Shown in pieces: positions 1-5,281 of a stretch of 5,541 bases of DNA (position 1 is its first letter; every line of letters begins with the position of its first letter). The notes beneath the pieces were generated by a model, which searched no databases, was not told the origin of the DNA, and saw only the letters and a program-made list of their open reading frames with translations. A program made the translations under genes and the position numbers. This DNA is from Bacilli bacterium (lineage in GTDB: Bacteria > Bacillota_I > Bacilli_A > RF39 > UBA660), in contig JAFUBK010000168.1 in the NCBI GenBank assembly GCA_017460245.1, forward strand, positions 1-5,541, given 5' to 3'.

Positions 1-2
1 AG

Positions 3-1007
3 ATGACATTTGTTAAACGAAGTAAAGATTCAAAGCGTTTTTCGATAATTGTTTCTGTTTTGATTATTGTTGTTATAACTTTGACTGGGATATATTGGTT
101 TTTGACTAATAATCCTAGAACGATATTTTTTAATTCGTTAAATGCTTTTTTTGAAGAGGTTGCTGAAGGTTTTGATTGGAAAAATGATATTACTAAAGGT
201 AGTGTAGTTGTAAATTATCGTGAAAATGGTAAAACGTTTCTTTCTAATTATACTTTTACTTATGATAAGAAAAATAAAATTTTAAAAGCTCTTGATACTT
301 CAAATAATATTAGGTTTTATTATGAAAATGGGAAAAGTTATATTTATGATCCTGATATTACAAATAAATATATTTTATTGAATGGCTCATTTGAAGGATT
401 ACTAAATATAAAAGCGGCTATAGGTGAATTTGGTCAAAGTTTTAACGAGGCACTGGAAATGCAAAAACTTACAAAAACAAATGAAACTATTCAAGTTGAT
501 GGTAAAGATGTTAATATGGTTTTAACACAATTAGTTTTAAATGAAAACAATTTTAATAAAGTTGTTAGTAATTTAGAAACAAGTTTAAAAACTAAAGATA
601 ATTTTAATATGTTTTATGAGACTTTGTTTGATCATTATAATATAGGCAATGATTTAATGCTTAAATTATATAATGATAAAGCAGACCACAGTATTTTGAA
701 AATAGAAATGTACACTGACAATTTTATGTTTGATATAACTAAGAATAAAAATGTTTATGATTATATAATTAGGCTAAACGATAGTCAAATAATTGGTAAT
801 TTTAAAATTGATAATAATTCAGTTAGTATTACTAATGAAAAAAGTGATTTATATACTAATATAACCTTTAATTATGAAAAAACTTTGAACATAGATAAGG
901 AAGATATTACGGATTTTGTTACTATAGATAGTTTAAGTGAAACAGAAAGAAATTTGATGAATGAAAAACTGGGTTCAAATCCACTTTTAAAGAATATTAT
1001 AAAGTAG
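3..1007 (+). CDS. Uncharacterised single-pass membrane-anchored protein
   Basis: I do not recognise this family. The 334-residue product has a basic N-terminus (K5, R6, K8, K11, R12), then one hydrophobic segment at about residues 13-34. About 300 polar residues follow, rich in Asn, Lys, Asp and aromatics. This predicts an N-in signal anchor with the bulk of the protein outside the cell. The exported part shows alternating beta-type stretches (roughly 65-125 and 225-295) around a more helical middle (roughly 130-220). I see no cysteine, so it is neither a lipoprotein nor disulfide-bonded. No catalytic motif is apparent. Only two bases precede the ATG, so no ribosome binding site can be checked and the true start could lie upstream of the window. 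The TAG stop lies inside a terminator stem. A distant LolA/LppX-like beta fold is possible, but that is speculation. Confidence 0.7.
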   Translation: MTFVKRSKDSKRFSIIVSVLIIVVITLTGIYWFLTNNPRTIFFNSLNAFFEEVAEGFDWKNDITKGSVVVNYRENGKTFLSNYTFTYDKKNKILKALDTSNNIRFYYENGKSYIYDPDITNKYILLNGSFEGLLNIKAAIGEFGQSFNEALEMQKLTKTNETIQVDGKDVNMVLTQLVLNENNFNKVVSNLETSLKTKDNFNMFYETLFDHYNIGNDLMLKLYNDKADHSILKIEMYTDNFMFDITKNKNVYDYIIRLNDSQIIGNFKIDNNSVSITNEKSDLYTNITFNYEKTLNIDKEDITDFVTIDSLSETERNLMNEKLGSNPLLKNIIK

Positions 1008-1024
1008 TTTTAACTACTTTTTTT
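1001..1024 (+). terminator. Intrinsic terminator of the first gene
   Basis: AAAGTAG (1001-1007) pairs with CTACTTT (1014-1020), with up to two further A/T pairs closing toward the loop. The stem is followed by a T run to 1024. The TAG stop codon of the upstream gene forms the end of the left arm, so hairpin and coding sequence overlap. It separates the first gene from cotE, implying that cotE has its own promoter. Confidence 0.8.
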
Positions 1025-1028
1025 GTGT

Positions 1029-1055
1029 ACATTTTTGTAATATATGCATATCTTA
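1029..1055 (+). promoter_or_regulatory. Candidate sporulation-sigma (SigK/SigE-like) promoter of cotE
   Basis: CATATCTTA (1047-1055) fits the SigK -10 pattern CATAnnnTA exactly and resembles the SigE -10 (CATACA-T). The dinucleotide AC at 1029-1030 lies 16 bases upstream, near the spacing expected for the very short SigK -35 element. In B. subtilis cotE is transcribed by mother-cell sigma factors SigE and SigK, so the match is in the expected place. The predicted start point would fall just ahead of the ribosome binding site, giving a very short leader. The motifs are short and AT-rich, so chance is a real alternative. Confidence 0.4.
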
Positions 1056-1072
1056 AAGTGAGGGGTGATATA

Positions 1073-1621
1073 GTGGCAGCATATAAAGAAATAGTAACCA
1101 AGGCAGTTATAGGTAAAGGGAAAAAACATTTTAAAAACACTTATACTGTTAAGTCAGATAATAAACCAACTACAGTATTAGGGTGTTGGATAATAAATCA
1201 CAAATTTAATGGTTATAAAAAAGACAAGCAAATTGGTGTTGACGGCTCATTTGATATTAATATATGGTATTCATATGATGATGATACGAAGACAACGGTT
1301 ATTAATAAAACCATAAATTATGATGATTTATTTAATGTTAGAATTAAAGATGAAGCTGATTTATCTTTAGATACTGATATTATTGTTAGATCTTTAAAAC
1401 AACCAATGTGCCAAGATGTTGATATTATTGATGGGGATACAATATCTTTTACAATTGAAAAAGAACTTGGTGTTGAGGTTGTTGGTGAGACAAAAATGAA
1501 AATTGCAGTTGAGGAAGATGAAGAGCCTTGGGAGGAATTGACTGACGAAGCTGATGATGATACTTTGGACGATATCGATAAAGAAGTAGATGAAAACTAT
1601 ATGGAAAGCACTAATAAATAG
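1073..1621 (+). CDS. cotE: Spore coat morphogenetic protein CotE
   Basis: CotE directs assembly of the outer spore coat. In B. subtilis it is made in the mother cell, localises around the forespore and recruits outer coat proteins. The 182-residue product is almost the length of B. subtilis CotE (181). It keeps the family landmarks as I recall them: YKEIVTKAV near the N-terminus (4-12), LGCWIINHK (36-44), DINIWYSY (61-68), a QPMC segment, and VVGETK before the tail. Residues from about 147 onward form a strongly acidic Glu/Asp tail, also typical of the family. The start is GTG at 1073, preceded by AGGGGTGA (1061-1068). An in-frame GTG at 1025 is less likely because it would add a hydrophobic stretch absent from CotE and lies against the previous terminator. 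The gene is monocistronic between two terminators. In B. subtilis it sits by mutS-mutL, so the neighbourhood differs here. Confidence 0.93.
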   Translation: MAAYKEIVTKAVIGKGKKHFKNTYTVKSDNKPTTVLGCWIINHKFNGYKKDKQIGVDGSFDINIWYSYDDDTKTTVINKTINYDDLFNVRIKDEADLSLDTDIIVRSLKQPMCQDVDIIDGDTISFTIEKELGVEVVGETKMKIAVEEDEEPWEELTDEADDDTLDDIDKEVDENYMESTNK

Positions 1622-1631
1622 TGCTTTTTTT
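1605..1631 (+). terminator. Intrinsic terminator of cotE
   Basis: AAAGCACTA (1605-1613) and TAGTGCTTT (1619-1627) form a perfect 9-bp stem with an ATAAA loop, followed by a T run to 1631. The left arm is the last cotE codons, and the TAG stop (1619-1621) opens the right arm. The hairpin is therefore embedded in the coding end. Confidence 0.9.
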
Positions 1632-1659
1632 CATATGATTAAGTGTTAACCAAAAAATG

Positions 1660-1688
1660 TTGACAGATGTGTACTTTTATGTTAGAAT
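1660..1688 (+). promoter_or_regulatory. Sigma-A promoter of rpsP-khpA
   Basis: A perfect -35 hexamer TTGACA (1660-1665) and a 17-bp spacer precede TAGAAT (1683-1688), one mismatch from consensus. TG at 1680-1681 supplies an extended -10. Transcription should start near 1695, leaving a leader of about 17 bases before the rpsP ATG. This leaves little room for a leader-based regulatory structure. It fits high constitutive expression of a ribosomal protein. Confidence 0.9.
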
Positions 1689-1711
1689 TAATTGTGAAAT
1701 GGAGGGATATT

Positions 1712-1993
1712 ATGGCAGTTAAATTAAGACTTATGAGAATGGGAGCTAAGAAAAAACCATTTTATCGTATTGTTGCTGCAGATTCTAGAACTAAAAGAGA
1801 CGGGAAGTATATTGAACTTGTAGGTACTTACAATCCAGTTGCTAATCCTGCGGAAATAAAAGTTAATGAAGAAGTAGCGTTAAAATGGCTATCTGTCGGT
1901 GCCATCCCAACTGATACAGTAAAAAGTTTATTTAATAAAACTGGTGTTAATGAAAAATTTCATAAATTAAAAAATAAAAAAGAGAGTAAATAA
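1712..1993 (+). CDS. rpsP: 30S ribosomal protein S16 (bS16)
   Basis: S16 is a small-subunit ribosomal protein that binds 16S rRNA and helps 30S assembly. The 93-residue product has the family N-terminal signature: VKLRLMRMG (3-11), KKPFYRIVAADSR (14-26), RDG (29-31) and GTYNP (38-42). It also has WLSVGAIPTDTV (59-70), with a Lys-rich end. Length matches the family (about 80-95). The ATG at 1712 is chosen because GGAGG (1701-1705) sits six bases ahead. Upstream in-frame ATGs, including 1667, fall inside the promoter and cannot be used from its start point. It is the first gene of a two-gene operon and overlaps khpA by one base. Confidence 0.98.
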   Translation: MAVKLRLMRMGAKKKPFYRIVAADSRTKRDGKYIELVGTYNPVANPAEIKVNEEVALKWLSVGAIPTDTVKSLFNKTGVNEKFHKLKNKKESK

Positions 1994-2232
1994 TGGAAGA
2001 ACTTACAGAATTTTTAGTAAAAAGTGTTGTTAAAAATCCAGATATGGTATCAGTAAAAAAATTTGAAGATGGCGAGGATGTTGTTACTATTCAAGTATTA
2101 GTTGATAGTGATGATATGGGTAGTGTTATTGGTAAAAATGGAATGATTGCTAGTGCTATTAGAACAATTGTCCAAGCTAGCAGTTATATTAATAATGAAC
2201 CAAAGGTTAAAATTAACATTGATTCGTTTTAA
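1993..2232 (+). CDS. khpA: KH-domain RNA-binding protein KhpA (YlqC family)
   Basis: KhpA is a small single-KH-domain RNA-binding protein. In several Gram-positive bacteria it partners KhpB/Jag (EloR) and affects cell elongation and division. The 79-residue product is full length for the family. It shows the KH core: a beta strand VVTIQVLVDSDD (30-41), then SVIGKNGMIASAIRTIV with the I-G-x-x-G loop at 46-50, and a final strand KVKINI (71-76). The gene starts within the rpsP stop (TAATG, one base shared) and has only a weak purine stretch (GAGAG, 1982-1986) as ribosome binding site, so translation is probably coupled to rpsP. The rpsP-khpA order is typical of Bacillota. The genes that usually follow (rimM, trmD, rplS) are absent because a terminator comes directly after. 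Confidence 0.95.
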   Translation: MEELTEFLVKSVVKNPDMVSVKKFEDGEDVVTIQVLVDSDDMGSVIGKNGMIASAIRTIVQASSYINNEPKVKINIDSF

Positions 2233-2239
2233 TTAATAA

Positions 2240-2273
2240 AACCTATACTGTAAGAAGTATAGGTTCTTTTTTT
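2240..2273. terminator. Bidirectional terminator shared by khpA and yigZ
   Basis: AACCTATACT (2240-2249) and AGTATAGGTT (2256-2265) form a perfect 10-bp stem with a 6-base loop. On the plus strand a T run (2267-2273) follows and ends the rpsP-khpA transcript. On the minus strand the hairpin is followed by TTTTATTAATT, a weaker U-rich tail that could end yigZ. The last codons and TAG stop of yigZ (complement of 2243-2245) lie inside this hairpin. Confidence 0.88.
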
Positions 2274-2827
2274 ATTATTTTTGCGTATTTACTAATAATG
2301 TTTTCGATGTTGTTAAATTCTTTTGAACTTATTTTAAATGTATATATTACTTTTTGACCAAAAACTTTTTTTATGGTTTCGTCTTTTAAAATAGAATCTA
2401 TTTTTTTGGTGTTTTCGTAATCAAATTCTATGTTAATAAGATAACCTTCAATAAGTTTTGTTATGCTGGCTTTAGAAAGTGCCTGACTTGCTGATTTACT
2501 ATAGGCTCTTATTAAACCACCAGCGCCAAGTTTTATGCCTCCAAAATATCTAATTACAAGGCATAGTGTATTTGTTAGTTCGTTGTTTTTTAAAACATTT
2601 AAAATTGGCATTCCGGCAGTTCCAGCTGGTTCACCATCATCATCACATTTCATATATGAATTTATAATATAGGCTGTGCAGTAATGGGTGGCGTCTTTAT
2701 ATTTGTTTTTATAAAATTTTATTTTTTCATTTAGTTCATTTGTATCGTTAATATTGGTTAAAACTGTTATGAATTTTGATTTATTAATTATGATTTCATT
2801 TATAACGTCTTGTTTGATTGTTTTCAT
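2243..2827 (-). CDS. yigZ: IMPACT/YigZ family protein (UPF0029 N-terminal domain)
   Basis: This belongs to the YigZ/YvyE branch of the IMPACT family, cytosolic proteins whose bacterial role is not firmly established. Eukaryotic IMPACT/YIH1 regulates the translation kinase Gcn2. The 194-residue product has the characteristic N-terminal domain: KSKFI (16-20), DATHYCTAYI (45-54), DDDGEPAGTAG (62-72) and VIRYFGGIKLGAGGLIRAY (91-109). A shorter alpha/beta C-terminal domain (about 127-194, DUF1949-like) follows. The ATG at 2827 (minus strand) is preferred because GGTGA lies about four bases ahead. An in-frame ATG ten codons upstream lies beyond the predicted transcription start. Length is close to E. 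coli YigZ (about 204). It is convergent with khpA and divergent from the YgjV-UvrC frame, with its own promoter. Confidence 0.93.
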   Translation of the reverse strand: MKTIKQDVINEIIINKSKFITVLTNINDTNELNEKIKFYKNKYKDATHYCTAYIINSYMKCDDDGEPAGTAGMPILNVLKNNELTNTLCLVIRYFGGIKLGAGGLIRAYSKSASQALSKASITKLIEGYLINIEFDYENTKKIDSILKDETIKKVFGQKVIYTFKISSKEFNNIENIISKYAKIIKKEPILLTV

Positions 2828-2842
2828 CAAATCACCGCTTTT

Positions 2843-2871
2843 ATTATATAAAATCATTTTATAAAAAGCAA
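2843..2871 (-). promoter_or_regulatory. Sigma-A promoter of yigZ
   Basis: Read on the minus strand, TTGCTT (2871-2866) is followed after 17 bases by a perfect TATAAT (2848-2843). Transcription should start near 2836, immediately before the GGTGA ribosome binding site, giving a leader of about ten bases. The site lies in the 89-bp gap between divergent yigZ and the YgjV-like gene. No equally good plus-strand promoter was found there. Confidence 0.75.
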
Positions 2872-2916
2872 ATGCACGTTTTTTATATTTTTAAATCTAA
2901 TATGATAGGTGATAAT

Positions 2917-3429
2917 ATGGCTCATGCGTTGGGGTTTGTTTATACTTTGTTTTTAATTTTAGCCAATTTTAGAAAAAAATTTTCACAAATTTTAATTTTT
3001 CAAACGATATCTTTTTTCTTTAAGGGATTGCATTATTTATTACTTGGTGGTTTATCTGGTTTTTGGAGTAGCAATATTTCGATGGTTAGAAATTTAATAT
3101 TTTCTAAAACGAAAAATAATAAATTTTTTTTATTTCTTTTTATTTTTGTTTACGTTGTTTTTGGTATATTATCTTATAATGATTTTTGTTCTATTTTACC
3201 ACTTTTTGCCAGTGTGTTTTATACAGTGATTATAAGCTTTAAAAAGCCCAAGTATTTACGAAGTGGGATGATTATAAATTGTTTGCTTTGGCTTATTTAT
3301 AATATTTATATTCTGTCTATTGCGGGAATAATTACACAATTTTTAGTGATTGTTATGACATTTATTTCGATAATAAAACTTGATAAAAGACTTTATTTAA
3401 ATTATAATAGCGGTAGTGAGGTGAGAAGA
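2917..3429 (+). CDS. YgjV-like multi-pass inner membrane protein, in frame with UvrC (no stop)
   Basis: This is a 171-codon membrane domain resembling the Imp-YgjV family, whose function is unknown. It has about six to seven hydrophobic helices. Family-like features are the N-terminal HALGFVYTLFLILA (3-16) and, around 36-60, KGLHYLLLGGLSGFW followed by MVRNLIF. Positively charged loops (RKK 19-21, SKTKNNK 63-69, KKPKYLR 109-115, LDKR 155-158) fit a seven-helix N-out/C-in topology, so the C-terminus should be cytoplasmic. AGGTGAT (2907-2913) ahead of the ATG at 2917 supports this start over in-frame ATGs at 2902 and further upstream. The domain has normal length for the family (E. coli YgjV about 183), but no stop codon follows. 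The frame continues through a short polar linker (NYNSGSEVRR) into UvrC and ends at 5181. The end given here is only the domain boundary. Confidence 0.75.
3418..3424 (+). promoter_or_regulatory. Internal ribosome binding site for uvrC
   Basis: GAGGTGA lies five bases before the ATG at 3430, inside the continuous YgjV-UvrC frame, where it encodes part of the linker. It is at least as strong as the sites ahead of other genes in the window. It indicates that a free UvrC of normal length can be translated from 3430. Confidence 0.8.
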
Positions 3430-5181
3430 ATGATTCAAGAAAAATTAAATTTGGTTCCCCATTTACCTGGGTGTTATTTAATGAAAAATGAAATTGGAAC
3501 TATTATTTATGTTGGTAAAGCTAAGGATTTAAAAAATCGTTTAAATTCTTATTTTCATTCTTCACATACTGGTAAAACGGCAAAATTGGTAAGTGAAATA
3601 AGAGATTTTGAATATATTGTTGTTTCTTCTGAAACAGAAAGTTTAATATTAGAACTTAATCTTATTAAAAAACATGATCCTAAGTATAATATTTTACTTA
3701 GGGATGATAAAACGTATCCTTATATCGAACTTACTAATGATAAAGTTCTAAGATTGCAGATTGTTAGACAGCCTCATTTAAAGAAAAAAAACACCCATTT
3801 ATTTGGACCTTATCCGAACGCTGGAGCGGCTAAAAAAACAGTTAATTTATTAAATAGAATTTATCCTTTAAGAAAATGTACTCCGTATAATAAGAGAACT
3901 TGTCTTTATTATCATATTGGTCAGTGTTTGGGTTATTGTACGCATAATGTTCCTTTAGAAAAGGTAGAATCGATGAAGAAGGATATTATTAGGTTTTTAA
4001 AAGGTGATCATGAACTTGTTACGAAAAAAATATTAGAGGAAATCGATTATGAAAGTATGCAAATGCATTATGAAAAAGCTTTGGAACTTAAGGAACTACT
4101 TGATTATATTAATATTACTTTAGTTAAACAAAAAGTTGAAATAGCTGATGAACTTGATAGGGATATTTTTGGATATTATACTGATAATAATTATTTGAGT
4201 ATTTTTGTGTTTTTTGTGAGAAGTTCTAAAATTGCCCAACATCACCATGTGATTATTCCTTTAATTGATGAAGTGCCTGAAGAACTTACTAGATATATTG
4301 CAAAATTTTATGATAATAAGATTTTGCCGAAGGAAATATTAGTTCCTAAAGTTGTCGACGACAAATTGTTGGAAAGTTATTTAAATGTTAATGTGAAAAA
4401 ACCGGTAAAAGGTGTTAAGAAAAAACTTATTGATATGGCTAATAATAATGCACAAAGAGAACTTTCTGAAAAAATTACTTTATTACTTCGAAATGAAGAA
4501 AAAATAAGTGGTGCTAATGAGGAACTTCGTAAGATTTTGCACATGAACAAGTTACATCGTATTGAACTATTTGATAATGCCCATTTATTTGGAAGTTATA
4601 ATGTTTCAGGGATGGTTGTTTTTAAAGATGGTAAACCTTCAAAAAATGATTATCGAAAGTACAAAATATCTACCGATAAAAATGATGATTATGGAACGAT
4701 GCGAGAAGTTATTTATCGAAGATATTTTAGGGTTTTGAAGGATAATTTGGAAAGGCCCGATCTGATTATTGTCGATGGTGGAATTGGACAAATACATGTG
4801 GCTAAAGAGGTACTTGATAGTTTAAATATGGATATTATGCTTGTTGGACTGAAAAAAGACGATAAGCACCAAACTAATGCTTTACTTACTATAGATAAAG
4901 AAATTGAAATTGAAAAACGTAGTGATTTGTTTCATTATTTGGAAAGAATGCAGGATGAGGTTCATAATTTTACTATAAATTATCATAAGCAAATTAGAAG
5001 TAAGGGAGCTTATGCGAGTATTTTGGATAATATTCCTGGAATTGGCGAAAAAAGGCAAAAGGCGTTACTTAAAAAGTATAAATCAGTTTCTAATATAAAG
5101 AAACAAACATCTTTGGAACTTCAGTCAATACTTCCTAAAGAGGTTGCAGATAATTTATTAGAGGCTTTAAAAGATATTTAA
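3430..5181 (+). CDS. uvrC: Excinuclease ABC subunit C (UvrC)
   Basis: UvrC makes both incisions in nucleotide excision repair after UvrA/UvrB damage recognition. From the ATG at 3430 it has 583 residues, close to B. subtilis UvrC (about 598). The N-terminal GIY-YIG nuclease domain has GCY (14-16), YVG (27-29), R37 and the probable catalytic E75. A four-cysteine cluster, C150, C158, C166 and C170, fits the iron-sulfur/metal site reported for UvrC. A UVR (UvrB-binding) helical pair lies at about 195-235. The C-terminal RNase H-like nuclease keeps its expected triad: D382 (in FDNAH), D449 (in IIVDGG) and H480 (in DDKHQT). Helix-hairpin-helix DNA-binding sequence begins at about 532 (PGIGEKR) and runs to the end. 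All catalytic residues look intact. The same frame is open upstream through a YgjV-like membrane domain, so a 754-residue fusion from 2917 is also possible. A terminator follows at once. Confidence 0.97.
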   Translation: MIQEKLNLVPHLPGCYLMKNEIGTIIYVGKAKDLKNRLNSYFHSSHTGKTAKLVSEIRDFEYIVVSSETESLILELNLIKKHDPKYNILLRDDKTYPYIELTNDKVLRLQIVRQPHLKKKNTHLFGPYPNAGAAKKTVNLLNRIYPLRKCTPYNKRTCLYYHIGQCLGYCTHNVPLEKVESMKKDIIRFLKGDHELVTKKILEEIDYESMQMHYEKALELKELLDYINITLVKQKVEIADELDRDIFGYYTDNNYLSIFVFFVRSSKIAQHHHVIIPLIDEVPEELTRYIAKFYDNKILPKEILVPKVVDDKLLESYLNVNVKKPVKGVKKKLIDMANNNAQRELSEKITLLLRNEEKISGANEELRKILHMNKLHRIELFDNAHLFGSYNVSGMVVFKDGKPSKNDYRKYKISTDKNDDYGTMREVIYRRYFRVLKDNLERPDLIIVDGGIGQIHVAKEVLDSLNMDIMLVGLKKDDKHQTNALLTIDKEIEIEKRSDLFHYLERMQDEVHNFTINYHKQIRSKGAYASILDNIPGIGEKRQKALLKKYKSVSNIKKQTSLELQSILPKEVADNLLEALKDI

Positions 5182-5204
5182 AAACTGAGCTTTTCAGTTT
5201 TTTT
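5181..5204 (+). terminator. Intrinsic terminator of uvrC
   Basis: AAAACTGA (5181-5188) and TCAGTTTT (5194-5201) form an 8-bp stem with a GCTTT loop, ending in a T run to 5204. The left arm begins on the last base of the uvrC TAA stop. Confidence 0.85.
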
Positions 5205-5225
5205 GTTTCGAATTTCGACAAAATA

Positions 5226-5254
5226 TTTACATTTATTTTAAATTTTGTTATACT
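5226..5254 (+). promoter_or_regulatory. Sigma-A promoter of the downstream membrane-protein gene
   Basis: TTTACA (5226-5231), a 17-bp spacer and TATACT (5249-5254) each differ from consensus by one base. TG at 5246-5247 adds an extended -10. Transcription likely starts near the GGG at 5261-5263, about 20 bases before the ATG at 5282. It lies just after the uvrC terminator, so the next gene is an independent unit. Confidence 0.85.
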
Positions 5255-5281
5255 GCTATAGGGTAGTAAAGGAAGTTGTAT

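Noticed and set aside
1025..1072. GTG at 1025 as the cotE start
   Set aside because: It would add a hydrophobic N-terminus not seen in CotE. A strong ribosome binding site sits ahead of the GTG at 1073, and the product from there matches family length.
1667..1711. In-frame upstream ATG extending rpsP by 15 codons
   Set aside because: It lies inside the promoter, upstream of the predicted transcription start. The S16 family begins at MAVKLR, and a good ribosome binding site precedes 1712.
2828..2857. Ten-codon N-terminal extension of yigZ
   Set aside because: The extra ATG overlaps the -10 region of the predicted promoter, while the ATG at 2827 has a GGTGA ribosome binding site and gives a normal family length.
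2818..2916. Longer N-terminus for the YgjV-like protein from 2818 or 2902
   Set aside because: This stretch overlaps the divergent yigZ start and its promoter. The residues are not family-like, and AGGTGAT points to the ATG at 2917.
4352..4364. Perfect inverted repeat TTGTCGACGACAA inside uvrC
   Set aside because: The hairpin would have a one-base loop and lies mid-gene with no T tract. It is most simply explained by the codons for Val-Val-Asp-Asp-Lys.
5206..5219. Tandem TTTCGA repeats between uvrC and the last gene, considered as an operator
   Set aside because: Two six-base copies one base apart in AT-rich DNA are easily chance, and they lie upstream of the -35 without dyad symmetry typical of a repressor site.
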